Shown: one piece after another, positions 18,291 through 28,115 of the stretch
Layout: every line of letters starts with the position of its first letter
How positions within the stretch are numbered: position 1 is the first letter of the stretch
Assembly (NCBI RefSeq): GCF_047501175.1
Contig: NZ_JBEQWH010000003.1
Location: 62,001 to 126,000, forward strand
From: Methanoprimaticola sp047501175
GTDB lineage: Archaea > Thermoplasmatota > Thermoplasmata > Methanomassiliicoccales > Methanomethylophilaceae
Length of the DNA stretch: 64,000 nucleotides
Direction of reading: 5' to 3'
Translations under genes and position numbers: made by a program
Notes under the pieces: model-generated
Database searches by the model: none
What the model saw: the letters and a program-made list of their open reading frames with translations, nothing else
What the model was told of the DNA's origin: nothing

Positions 18291-21200
18291 CCTCGCAATG
18301 GTGTTCTGCGCATTCTGCGCAGTGACGCCTGTTTCTGAGGGCGTTGAGAGTTCCGAAACGGCGGAGAAACACGTCTCCACCGTGAGTGAACTGAAGAATG
18401 TGCTGAGTTCCAGCTACACTGGTAACGAGACCACCATCGTTCTCGATTCGGACCTCACGGGTGTTGATGAGAGCATTCCTGTGGACAACACCAAGATCAA
18501 AGTGATTAATGGTAACAATCATAAAATCACTGCAATCGAAGGTACCACATTCACAGGCGACTACAAAGAAAATGCACAGGGTGCGATCAATGTCATAAAC
18601 GTGAGATTGGCCTCCACATTGGAGATCAAGAACCTTGACATTGACTGTGGAACCAAAGCATACGGCGGAGTGAACGTAGCCAGCAAAGATGCTACAGTAA
18701 CTCTGACCAACATAGACGTATCCAATTACCATGGAAGTGCGTTCACACTTGGATACTGCACCGTATCCATGTCCGGCTGTTCCACCGATGATTCTGGGAA
18801 CGCTGGAATCAACTACGACAATGGGGTGAAACTGACCATCGACACCATGACTGGAATTAACGGAGCGTATGCCGATAGTTCCACGATCCACGATGCTGCG
18901 ACAGTGAACGTCCAAGACGGAAACTATGCGGTCGGAACTGGAAATTCGATTGCATTGATCCTAAGTGGCGATAACGCTTGGAAGATGATTCCCCAGGACG
19001 CCACGACCAAAGCTCCGTCTACACCTACGTTTACTAACCTTGCACTCAACGGAAAGACCACGATCTATGGTAACGTACCGAGTACACTGACAATTGAGAT
19101 TGCCAACAATTCCACAGCGACCATTCCCGAGGACAAGGCCCTGAATACTGCCAGTGCCATTCAGATGGAGGGAGAGAAATCAGTCCTTAAAGTCCTCGGA
19201 GGGCTCTCTAAAGATGAAAACCTTACTGGTAGCGCGGTCGTCGGTGACAGTAATGCCCCCGTCGGAACCGTCCAGTTCGGACCTGATTCGAAATACGACT
19301 CCAAGGTCGTAGACGGAGTCAAGATCGAGGTCGATCCTTCTGCGATGGAGGACGCGTACCTTGGAGGAGTCATCAACAAGACCGAGACTGGGAAGGACCT
19401 CTTCTTCGGAAAGGATCAGATTGTCAACGTCACTGACAGCCTCGTAATCAGGAATGGTGCGATTGTCAGGATTGAGGGACAGCTTGTTGTCCCCGAAGGG
19501 ATGTCCATCACCATCGAGTCCGGCGGAAAGCTCATCCTTGAGGGAGGGTTCGCCAGCGCCGAGATCGACGGATCCGTCGTGATCGAAGACGGAATCGAAG
19601 CCACCGGAAATGCTGCGGCAATTCCTGCCGGAGAGTTCAGGATAAACGGAGCGAGCGCCATCGCAACCATCAACGGAGACGTCCAGATCGACGGAGAACT
19701 CAACGTTTACAGCGGTAAAGTCATCTTCAACGCCAATGCGGCCGTAGCGGAGAGCGGAGTCGTGACCCTTGGAGCAAATGATGGAACAAGTGGAATCATA
19801 TCCGTTTCCGAAGACTCCGTGCTCACTGTGAATGGGGCCATTAAGAGAACGAATACGGATCAGAAGAAAGATGTGATAGAGAACAGCGGGTCCGTAGTTT
19901 ACGATTCCGAAGTTCCTGCACCCACCTTCGTCATAGTTAACACAATGAAATCTGGAGCGATTGTCGACATCCAGAACTTTACCATCGGAAAGTCCGAGAA
20001 GAATTTCGTCGTTAACATCGACAAGAATCTCAAGATCAAGGACCTTGAGAACGAGATGGTCCAGAAAGTGACTGTGTCCGTTACCAAGAAGATCGGCGGA
20101 ACGGATACCAACACATACAGCACCGGCGGTATAACCATCGTTGCCACCGCGAAGGTCGTGAAGACCGGTCAGACCGAGAAGATCGAGACGACCGTGGACG
20201 TCTCTGGGATCATCAAGAGCTCTGACACCGTCGAGACGTCTTCCAACGACAAGGACAACGTCACGAGCGGGAACATCGCACTCGATGGAGCGAACTTTAC
20301 CGTCTCTTCCGAACTCACCCTCGGAAAGAAGGATGCCCTCAAGATGACCGCGGGAACCAATCTGACCGTCACCGGGAAGATCGATGCCCTCGCAGGAACG
20401 TTCACCTCCGAGAACACAAATAGCAGCAGTCTCGATTCCCTGAAGGGAGTCAGCCTGAAGGATGCCGGAAGCATCGTTGCCTCCAAGGCGATCAAGACTT
20501 CCAACGGTGGTTCCGCGATCGTCAACGGCGCGCTGTACATGACCGTTGATTCGAACAAGGACGATGTGTACAACTACGTCACCACAGATGCAGCACTCGA
20601 CGTCCTGAATGCTAACGCTGATGTGAAGAAGGTCGAGGTGCTGGGAGCTCAGGAGCTCACCGCCTCCAATGATGTCCCTGCCGACAAGACCCTCGATGTG
20701 AAGGGGAAGCTGAACATCGGATGCGCGAAGGACCACAACGGAGTCAAACTGACCATTGATGCCACCGGGAAGCTCAACGGCGGATCCAACATCACTGTCG
20801 TGGACGGAACCGTCTACGCGAACAACAAGACCAAGGTGAGCGGAGAGATCGTGAGCGACGTCAAATCCTATGAGATCAAGGATGGAAAGGTCGTCAAGAA
20901 CGGATGGGCCAAGTGGACCACCCTTGCGATCGCACTCTCAGAGGCAAACCCCGGAGAGACCATCGAGGTCTCCAAGGACGGAGCCCTGACCATAGGCAGC
21001 AACCTTACGATTCCCGCCGAGGTCACTGTGAAGGTCGTCGATGCTGACACTACGGAGATCGTCGTGAACGATGGGATCACCCTAACCGTGGACGGAGTCC
21101 TCCTGACGGACAAAGAGGTCAGAGCAGAGACCACCTTTGCCAAGGATGCCATCAACCGTGGAACGGATAACGAAGAGAACACTAGCGTGATCGTCGTCAA

Positions 21201-22722
21201 CGGAATCGTCAAGGCGAAGATCGATGCAAAATACGATGCCGAAGGAAAACAGCTCCTGTCCCAGGGAGTTCCCGTGTCCGGAGCGTACTATAAGGATATC
21301 GACGGATACTATGTCATATCCCCGCTGTCCGTCGCTCTCGCCAACATCGCAGACATCAATGGCGACATCACCCTGAATGGGACCGTCAATGCCGGAGACA
21401 TTGTGTTCGATGCGACCGACGACTGCGACATCCTGGTCGTCGACGGGAAGCTCGTGGCATCCTCCGTTACACTTGTCGGTTCCAAGCTCAACATCAACGG
21501 TCAGCTCGACGGATCCGTCACAGTCGGGGACGTCACCATCACCGCGAAGAACGTCAAGGACCTCTATGTCGAGGACAAGGATGGAAAGCTCACCTTTGAT
21601 TCTAACAAGCAGTTCGCCAAGGCAGACGCAAAGATCAAGGGTGCGACGGTCACCCTGTCTGCCGGAACCTTCACTGGAACCACCAGACTTAGCACTGAGA
21701 CCGTCGACTTCATCGTCGCTTCCGGAGCCACGCTCGCATCCGATGGAGCACAGTTCAACACCCTCGTCATCGAGGGAACTGTCACCGTCGCTTCCGGAAA
21801 GATCCTCAACGCTGCCAACGTGAAGATCATGGATGGCGGAGTGGTCTCCGTCGCAGCCCCCACCAGCACCTCCGCACCTGGAAACTTCCTCGTTTCCGAA
21901 AAGATCTATGTCGGAGAGGCCACGATGAAGACCGAGAAGGACAACACTGGAGCATCTGCGACCGTCAATGGTCCTGTCAGTGGAGCTCAGATCTTCGTTT
22001 CGAACGGAGCTGTGCTCGATGACGCTACTAAGAAGGGCATCGAGGGCTACGAGTCCACCGAGTTCTACGTCGGAGACGACCTCTGGATGACTGTGTACGA
22101 CAAGACTGCTGACACATACGAGATTGACGAGGTCACCTCCGCTAGCTTCGACATCCCCGTCGAGAATGGAAAGATCGATACTGACAAGCCCTGGACCTCT
22201 GACGAGAAGGAGAACTTCACCTACATCGGAGATGTTGCAAAGGTCTCCGCCAACGTGAAGTACGACATCTACACCATCGCCGTCCTCGCCAACGAGGGAA
22301 TCAATGACGTCTCCATCGACGGCAACCTCATGCAGTACATCTCCATCCTTGGAATGTATGTCAGCAACGTCAACCTCACCGCAGGAACCCACACCATCGA
22401 GTACACGCTCGCCAACGGATTCAGCGGAGAGGCGAAGCTGGCCATCAGCGGAGCAGTTGCAGAGGGTGCGACCTGCACCACGTCCGGAATGAGCTTCACC
22501 ATCTCCGGAGTGCCCGAGGACTCACCTTCTGACAACCCGATGATGCTCAATGCCACTGTGACATTCCAGCTCACCGGTATCGAGAAGTCCGGATTCGTCC
22601 CCGCCTCTCCTGACGCACCCGCAGAGTCCGGCATGGGAATCACCGACTACCTGCTGATCATCCTCGTCGTCCTCATCGTCGTCATGGCCATCATCGTCGC
22701 CATGAGGCTCATGAGGAGCTGA
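18219..22722 (+). CDS. Second giant beta-helix surface protein, frame OFF at an 11-G tract
   Basis: Paralogue of the gene at 4163-8687, ~1500 residues in the ON state. ATG 18219 follows the same GGAGGA site; the 11-G tract (18245-18255) shifts the frame, so the present product would end after 39 residues. 10 or 13 G would join it to the signal peptide (QCKLKLLAAVAVLAMVFCAF...). An internal ATG at 18298 opens the long frame but begins inside the signal-peptide core. The N-terminal ~270 residues differ completely from the paralogue and are A+T-richer; the C-terminal ~150 residues (YDIYTIAVL, LTAGTHTIEYTL, GIEKSGFVP, membrane anchor, AMRLMRS) are closely similar. This fits a variable tip displayed on a conserved stalk. 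Confidence 0.85.
18245..18255 (+). repeat. Poly-G tract (11) in coding start, copy 2
   Basis: Eleven G at the same codon position as in the 4163 gene, and with the same one-base frame error. Confidence 0.95.
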
Positions 22723-23040
22723 TCGGAACCTGATGATTGAGCGGAAGCTATCGACCAATCACCTGAAGAGCAAACACAGGGTCCGAAAGGACCCGGACTC
22801 ACAGAACACGCGACGAACCTGAAGAGCAAACGGGTCTCGGAGCGGGACCTCCTGGATGGGAGGTCCCGGACCCATTAGAGTTCACAGGACACGGGAGACC
22901 GTACGGAGAACGGCCTCCAATTCAAAGATCACGCTCAGTGGATCACAAGCCTCAGAGATGACGCTAAACCGGGACATCTGGTGAAATGGATGTGTATTCC
23001 TCCGTGTCCCTCCTTACGCCGGGGCTCTCCCCCCGGCGGT
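22723..23040 (+). other. Structured 3' region of surface gene, copy 2
   Basis: Homologue of 8688-8990. Hairpins: GGGTCC-gaaa-GGACCC (22779-22794), GGGACCTCC/GGAGGTCCC (22844-22867) and GCCGGGG/CCCCGGC (23018-23037). The middle 100 nt are only loosely conserved. No open frame is convincing here. Confidence 0.65.
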
Positions 23041-23078
23041 ACCTTCTGACACGGGATACGGTCCTCGGAGAAGACGGG

Positions 23079-23501
23079 TCACATGACCTTCTCGATGGTC
23101 AGCACGTTCCTCCCGTCCGTACGGGAGTACTCGATGCTGTCGACGTTCCTCTTCACCAGGAATATCCCCAGTCCCCCGATGGGACGGTCCTCCATCGGCA
23201 TGGTGGTATCGGGATCGGGCCTCCGGAGCGGGTCGAACGGAACCCCCCTATCCATGAAACGGACCCTCAGACGCATCCCCTCGTCCAACTCGCAGGCGAC
23301 GGAGACCTCCCCCTCGCCGGGATGGTACGCGTACTTGGATATGTTGGCGAAGACCTCCTCCACGGCCAGCTCCAGCTGTGCGACGGACCTCCCGGACACC
23401 TCATGACCGTCCAGATGGCCCATGATGAAATCGAGGACCCCATACAGGTTCCCCGCATCGGATGATACCGTGATCTCGTCCGTTCGACACACCCCCGACA
23501 T
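23079..23501 (-). CDS. RsbW/SpoIIAB-like serine kinase (GHKL ATPase)
   Basis: A 140-residue histidine-kinase-like ATPase of the anti-sigma-factor family, a switch kinase that phosphorylates STAS-domain partners. The N-box is ELAVEEVFANISKYAY (Glu45, Asn53), the G1 box DRGVPFDP (84-91) and the G2 lid GGLGIFLVKR (109-118). ATG 23501 is preferred over 23525 because a TATA box (TTATAAAT, about 23533-23540 on the minus strand) lies some 30 nt upstream. Matching phosphatase (24372) and STAS (28116) genes are within 5 kb. Archaea have no sigma factors, so its target must be something else. Confidence 0.85.
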   Translation of the reverse strand: MSGVCRTDEITVSSDAGNLYGVLDFIMGHLDGHEVSGRSVAQLELAVEEVFANISKYAYHPGEGEVSVACELDEGMRLRVRFMDRGVPFDPLRRPDPDTTMPMEDRPIGGLGIFLVKRNVDSIEYSRTDGRNVLTIEKVM

Positions 23502-23559
23502 CGGAAAACGAGGATGGAATCCCATGGTCCGTATTTATAACGGCGACACCGAGGGGACG

Positions 23560-23594
23560 ATTGTCCTCTGACAATGTTTATAAGGAGGGACAAT
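23560..23594 (+). promoter_or_regulatory. Operator and TATA box of the GNAT toxin-antitoxin pair
   Basis: The palindrome ATTGTC-ctct-GACAAT (23560-23575) abuts the TATA box TTTATAA (23577-23583), and another half-site GGACAAT follows at 23588-23594. Bound antitoxin would block TATA access, the usual autoregulation of such pairs. Confidence 0.6.
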
Positions 23595-23616
23595 ATACAC
23601 GGTACGAGGTGAGAGC

Positions 23617-23793
23617 ATGGCAACGCAATCGTTCTATCAGGACATCGTGCTGAAGACTCAGGAGGAAGTGGACAGGTTGATCGAAGCTTTCGACGAGGCG
23701 GACCGTCGCGGGCCCATAGACACGTCCAATGCCGTCCTCCCCATCAGGGATCCCGAAGAAGCGGTCAAACTGCTTCGCACGGTGAAACTATGA
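23617..23793 (+). CDS. Putative antitoxin of a GNAT toxin-antitoxin pair
   Basis: A 58-residue acidic, helical protein (MATQSFYQDIVLKTQEE ... VKLLRTVKL) encoded immediately before the acetyltransferase gene, with ATGA overlap (stop 23791-23793, next ATG 23790). GAGGTG precedes ATG 23617 by six nt. Size, position and the palindromic operator upstream fit an antitoxin that represses its own promoter. No known antitoxin fold (RHH, Phd) is recognisable, so the assignment rests on context. Confidence 0.6.
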   Translation: MATQSFYQDIVLKTQEEVDRLIEAFDEADRRGPIDTSNAVLPIRDPEEAVKLLRTVKL

Positions 23794-24335
23794 AATCATA
23801 TCGGACCGCGGCTCTCGGAACACTGATTGATTCCATGGACGAATCGGAACTCCAAACCTATCTCAGATCATTCGTCTGCTCCCGTGATCTCGATAGAGAG
23901 GATTTTCTTCACAACAAAGCAATCATCTTCGAAAAGAAAAGTATGGCCAGAACATACTTAGCCATAATGGAAGGGAGAATTGCAGGGTACTATACACTCT
24001 CGATCAGATGCCTGCGTGTTCCTGACGATCAGAACGTGGCCAAGTCGCTGAGCAAGAAGATGAACATCGACCCGGACAACAATGTCGCTCAGAGCTATCT
24101 CCTCGGTCAGCTAGGAAGAGCCGATTACTCGTACAAGGGGATGGGGGCAGACCTACTGGAGGACGCGGTCGAACTCATCAAACAAGCCAACGGAATCGTA
24201 GGGTGCCGCGTGATAAGAGTAGACTGCCCAGACGAACTCATCCCATACTACGAACAACACGATTTCAAGTACCTGTGCATCACGGACCCGACCGAGGACA
24301 AACCACCGATCAATCAGATGGTACAGATCATCTGA
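23790..24335 (+). CDS. GNAT-family acetyltransferase, probable toxin
   Basis: A 181-residue protein with a GNAT core: beta strands MARTYLAIMEGRIAGYYTLS, then LLGQLGRADYSYKGMGADLL corresponding to the acetyl-CoA pyrophosphate loop (degenerate Q/RxxGxG/A), and the C-terminal strand-helix YYEQHDFKYL. Free-standing GNAT proteins translationally coupled to a small partner often are toxins that acetylate aminoacyl-tRNA (TacT/AtaT type). The length and the N-terminal extension (DESELQTYLRSFVC) fit that group. The next gene starts only 37 nt downstream but has its own TATA box. Confidence 0.75.
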   Translation: MKSYRTAALGTLIDSMDESELQTYLRSFVCSRDLDREDFLHNKAIIFEKKSMARTYLAIMEGRIAGYYTLSIRCLRVPDDQNVAKSLSKKMNIDPDNNVAQSYLLGQLGRADYSYKGMGADLLEDAVELIKQANGIVGCRVIRVDCPDELIPYYEQHDFKYLCITDPTEDKPPINQMVQII

Positions 24336-24343
24336 CCGTTCCC

Positions 24344-24351
24344 ATATAAAT
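24344..24351 (+). promoter_or_regulatory. TATA box of the RsbU-like phosphatase gene
   Basis: ATATAAAT, 21 nt before ATG 24372, indicating a leaderless mRNA independent of the toxin-antitoxin pair upstream. Confidence 0.55.
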
Positions 24352-24371
24352 CGGACCACACAGTCTCAGAA

Positions 24372-26381
24372 ATGTTTTATCCGGAAAATACGGATGCCAA
24401 GACCGTTCAAATGGACTGCGGACTGACGAGATTCAAAGGTGCGTTCTCGATAGAGGACGTGAGGGCCCTGGTGCTGTCCATCCTCATCACATCGGTGGTC
24501 GCGGTCATAGACCACAGCCTGCCCATAGACCTCATGCCCGACGTGGCCGTCTGTTCCGCAGTCGGCCTGCTCCTCGGACCGTTCGGGTCCCTGGGGGCGA
24601 CGATCGTCAACTTCGCGATCAACATGTCCAACGGGATCCCCCTGGGACCGTCGATGATGGACCTGGTGACCGTGTTCATGGTGTCGTACATCCCGTACAG
24701 GATCTGGTACAGCACGCTCAACCACAGGGGATGCGAGCGCCCACTCCTGAACTCCGCGTACAACGTGTACAAGTTCCTCCTGGTATTGGCGATATCCAGC
24801 CTGGCCTACAACGCGGCATACATACTGCTCTACGGCCTGATCTTCGACTCGTTCCAGTTCACGTTCGACGACGTCGTGATCCTGATCAATGTCGTGGCGT
24901 TCGCACCGCTCATCGGGTTCGTCCTGGTCATGATCATGAGATACTTCCGCATACCTCTGGGCTCACCGCATGCGGGAGGTACCCCGCAGGACGACATCAG
25001 ACGCAGGGTGCATCCCGCTCTGTTCGACCTTGCCCTCCTGGGAGGGCTCACAATACCGGTCGTCGCCCTCCTGGCATTCCCTTACACCAACCACGTCCCC
25101 CTTGTCGTGGCATTCTCGAACGCGCTGCTCCTGCTGTTCCTCCTGAAGCCGATGGACCCCGTCGCCGACCGCTGCGGGGATGGACATCCGAAAGAGAGGG
25201 GCAGGTTCATCGGCAATCTGACGGATCGCATCATCCTGATGTTCCTGATATCCGCGCTGGCGATCGGACTCACCGTCGCCATGCTGACGTATGCCGGAGT
25301 GCTCACCGATTTCACCGGCCACGGGAACGTCACCATGATCCCGTTCTACGTCGGAGCGTCGCTCATCGCATTCACCGTCCCCATGCTCGTCGTACTCTGG
25401 TATGTGGAGCGCACCGTGTCCGAGCCGCTCGCCCGCATCTCCGGCGCCGCGAGGCACTTCATCTCCAGCGAGGACATGTCCGCCAACACGGGGTCCGTGA
25501 TGGAGACCTACAGGGAATACCTCTCGGAGGATTCCGAGATCGGGGACCTGGCCGTGTCCCTGTCGAAGATGACGAGTGACATCGAGACCTACGTCGAGGA
25601 TGTCAGGGACCTAAGCGTCAGACAGGAGAGGCTGGTCACCGAACTGAACATCGCTGGAGCGATCCAGGAGTCGTTCATCCCGAAGGACTTCGACTCCGTG
25701 AAGAGTGCCGGTGTGGACGTATACGGCTCCATGTCCGCCGCGAAGTTCATCGGAGGGGACCTCTACGACTTCTTCATGATCGACGACCGCCATCTCGCAT
25801 TCGCTATAGGAGACGTGTCGGGGAAGGGGGTCCCGGCGGCCCTGGTCATGGCGGTGACCAAGTCCCTGCTGGAAGGGCATGCGACACCCGGGTCCGAACC
25901 GGGAGAGATCCTCGGGGCCGTGAACTACGGAGTGTCCAAGGACAACGAAAGATGCATGTTCACCACCGCATGGATGGGCATCCTGGATGTCGGAACCGGG
26001 GAGGTCCGCTTCGCCAACGCGGGACACAGCCCCCCGGTCATCAAGCGCAGGGGCGAGGCTGCGGCCCTCCTGAAGACCAGGCCCGGACTCGTTCTGGGCG
26101 CGATGGGGGACATCACGTACAAGAGCTACGGTGAAACGCTGCTCCCCGGAGACATGATCCTGCTGTACACCGACGGCGTGACGGAGGCCAACGACGATTA
26201 CAAGGAGTTCTACGGCGAGGAGAGGCTCCTCGGAAAGGTCGACGAGATGCAGGACAGGCCCGTGGACGAGATCGTGGAGGCCATAAGGTCGGATGTCCTG
26301 GACCACATGGGCGGGTCGGAGCAGTTCGACGACATAACCATGCTGCTCCTGAGGTACAGGGGAGCACCCAGGAACCCGTGA
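24372..26381 (+). CDS. Membrane-bound RsbU/SpoIIE-type PP2C serine phosphatase with HAMP domain
   Basis: A 669-residue sensor phosphatase. Residues ~30-205 contain five or six transmembrane helices of a putative sensing module, a second membrane block lies at ~215-350, then a HAMP linker (VERTVSEPLARISGAARHF), a coiled coil (~400-430) and the PP2C domain (~440-665). PP2C metal motifs are visible: GGDLYDFF, IGDVSGKGVPAALVMA, NAGHSPPV, LLYTDGVTEAND and FDDITMLLL. It would dephosphorylate a STAS protein, the natural candidate being that at 28116, in response to a membrane or extracellular signal. The N-terminal region resembles small-molecule or MASE-like sensors but I cannot name it. Confidence 0.85.
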   Translation: MFYPENTDAKTVQMDCGLTRFKGAFSIEDVRALVLSILITSVVAVIDHSLPIDLMPDVAVCSAVGLLLGPFGSLGATIVNFAINMSNGIPLGPSMMDLVTVFMVSYIPYRIWYSTLNHRGCERPLLNSAYNVYKFLLVLAISSLAYNAAYILLYGLIFDSFQFTFDDVVILINVVAFAPLIGFVLVMIMRYFRIPLGSPHAGGTPQDDIRRRVHPALFDLALLGGLTIPVVALLAFPYTNHVPLVVAFSNALLLLFLLKPMDPVADRCGDGHPKERGRFIGNLTDRIILMFLISALAIGLTVAMLTYAGVLTDFTGHGNVTMIPFYVGASLIAFTVPMLVVLWYVERTVSEPLARISGAARHFISSEDMSANTGSVMETYREYLSEDSEIGDLAVSLSKMTSDIETYVEDVRDLSVRQERLVTELNIAGAIQESFIPKDFDSVKSAGVDVYGSMSAAKFIGGDLYDFFMIDDRHLAFAIGDVSGKGVPAALVMAVTKSLLEGHATPGSEPGEILGAVNYGVSKDNERCMFTTAWMGILDVGTGEVRFANAGHSPPVIKRRGEAAALLKTRPGLVLGAMGDITYKSYGETLLPGDMILLYTDGVTEANDDYKEFYGEERLLGKVDEMQDRPVDEIVEAIRSDVLDHMGGSEQFDDITMLLLRYRGAPRNP

Positions 26382-26383
26382 TG

Positions 26384-26393
26384 CCCCCCCCCC
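26384..26393 (+). repeat. Poly-C tract (10) between convergent genes
   Basis: Ten C begin two bases after the TGA of the phosphatase gene and end 14 nt before the stop of the convergent GH3 gene. It is outside both coding regions, so length change would not alter either protein. Confidence 0.9.
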
Positions 26394-26407
26394 TAAATCG
26401 GTTTCTC

Positions 26408-28099
26408 TCAGCTCTGGTCCTCGTCCAGGAGGACCATGAAGAAGCGTTTCTGTATGTCGTTCGATATTATCCTGGGCGGCTTCAGCTGCGCGGACGAGGC
26501 CCCCTTGGAGATCATCAGGTCCCTGTACAGGAGGTATGTCTCGGGCTGGACGAACTCCAGGCCCGGACGGTCCAGCATGCCCTTCGCGACCTTGTCCCCG
26601 TATGACGGGTTCCTCTCACAGAGGTCGCGGTCGAGGGCCGCGGCTATGTCCTCGCGGGACAGCGTCTTCGGTCTCACGGCCTCCATCAGGAACATGTAAC
26701 GCATAGGCTCATGGTCCGGATCGCTCAGGACGGAGAAGTCCGTGACCGTGAATCCCAGGTCCCTCTCGACCCTATCGACCGCATTCCTGAGGGCCAGCTC
26801 CGTCGTCTTCTCCCCGAGCATGCTGATGGTCTGGTCTATCCTGTACTGGAACTGTATGGTCGGGGTGTTGTTGTGCATGCCCATGATCTTCACGGCATCC
26901 CTGATGCGATAACGGTAGAATCCGGACAGGTTGGTTATGATGATCTCATACGTCTTCCCGACCTCCACCCCATCCATGGCCACGATGTCGTTCGGATCGT
27001 CCGAGTCTATCGGCAGGAACTCGTAGAACATGCTGTCCGGAAGCAGGACGGTGTCCGGGTCGTCGAGGGCTATGGGCAGGGACAGCAACCCTTCGGAAGC
27101 GTTCAGACCGACGTAGCACAACCTGACGTTCGGACCGGCATAGCGGTCCGTGAGCTTCTTGTAATAGGAGGCGAAGCCTCCTGTGGCGACCCCGCAGAAC
27201 AGTGCGATGCGCGGCCATATCCTCGGCATGACCGGCTCGTCGAACCCCTGCTCGAAGATCGCCCTGAGCTCCGCGGCCCTCTCGGGCATAGGCACTATCT
27301 TGGACAGGACGCTGCTCCTGACATCGGCGGGCATCTTCACGCTCTCGTCTATCGTCCCGTCACGGATGTCCTCGACCAGCATCTCCCAGTCCCTCTCGAT
27401 GTACTGCATCAGCTCCAGAAGTATGCTGGAGAAGCTGAACGACACATAGGTGACATCCCTGTTCATCAGGGCGAACCTGGCATGGAGGTAACGTGTGTTG
27501 GTCTTCGGATCGGGCACCAGAGCCTCCTCGGGGGAGGTCATGAGCTGTGACAGGACCTCTCCCATCTCCCTGATCACCTTGGCCGATATCGCACCGTACG
27601 TCGCACCGCTCTTCAGATACGTCATCTGCGACTCGATGAGGTTGAGGGTGGGCGCGTCCACCCAATCGAATCCCATGTTGTCGCACGTCATGGCGGTGCG
27701 GCATTGGATGTTGTACCTGTTCATGATCCCCATCGCCCGGTCGGATACGGGGATCCTCTTCGGATTCCCCATGGTCCCGGAGGTCTTCGCATAGTGGATG
27801 ACGTTGTAGGATGTGATGAGGTCCCTCTCACCATCCTCTGTCATCCTGTAGATGTATCCGGCATAGTCGTCGTAGGTGGTGATCGGGACGCGTCTCCTGA
27901 ACTCCTCCACGGACCTTACGTCGGCGAACCCGTGCTCCCTCCCGTACTCGGTGTCCTTGTTGTCATCGAGCAATTTCAGAAGGAACTCGGTATTGTACCT
28001 CATAGGGTCCTTGGTCATCTCCTCCAACTCGGAGAGGATGGGCTTCCCCTGAGCGTAGCACCCCATGTTCATCTTCCCGGGAAGGGACAGCTTTTCCAT
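26408..28099 (-). CDS. GH3-family acyl-adenylate/amido synthetase
   Basis: A 563-residue protein of the GH3 branch of the ANL superfamily. Plant GH3 enzymes adenylate a carboxylic acid such as auxin or jasmonate and join it to an amino acid; archaeal and bacterial members are uncharacterised. Visible: the N-terminal family pattern TEYGREHGFADVRSVEEFRRR and VPITTYDDY, the ATP P-loop YAKTSGTMGNPKRIP, the acyl-site region ASEGLLSLP, and the adenylate motif SGFYRYRIRDAVKIMG. ATG 28099 is chosen (GAGGTG 12 nt upstream); GTG 28114 is possible. It is the last gene of an ABC-ABC-STAS-GH3 operon, which suggests a conjugated small molecule made and exported under partner-switch control. Confidence 0.85.
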   Translation of the reverse strand: MEKLSLPGKMNMGCYAQGKPILSELEEMTKDPMRYNTEFLLKLLDDNKDTEYGREHGFADVRSVEEFRRRVPITTYDDYAGYIYRMTEDGERDLITSYNVIHYAKTSGTMGNPKRIPVSDRAMGIMNRYNIQCRTAMTCDNMGFDWVDAPTLNLIESQMTYLKSGATYGAISAKVIREMGEVLSQLMTSPEEALVPDPKTNTRYLHARFALMNRDVTYVSFSFSSILLELMQYIERDWEMLVEDIRDGTIDESVKMPADVRSSVLSKIVPMPERAAELRAIFEQGFDEPVMPRIWPRIALFCGVATGGFASYYKKLTDRYAGPNVRLCYVGLNASEGLLSLPIALDDPDTVLLPDSMFYEFLPIDSDDPNDIVAMDGVEVGKTYEIIITNLSGFYRYRIRDAVKIMGMHNNTPTIQFQYRIDQTISMLGEKTTELALRNAVDRVERDLGFTVTDFSVLSDPDHEPMRYMFLMEAVRPKTLSREDIAAALDRDLCERNPSYGDKVAKGMLDRPGLEFVQPETYLLYRDLMISKGASSAQLKPPRIISNDIQKRFFMVLLDEDQS

Positions 28100-28115
28100 G
28101 TCCAAGGGGCACACC

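Noticed and set aside
16683..18380. 565-codon minus-strand frame opposite the MFS permease
   Set aside because: It reads His/Arg-rich low-complexity sequence opposite a gene with clear transporter motifs.
26384..26393. Poly-C tract as an on/off switch of the phosphatase or GH3 gene
   Set aside because: It lies after the stop codons of both genes, so frame changes there cannot alter either protein.
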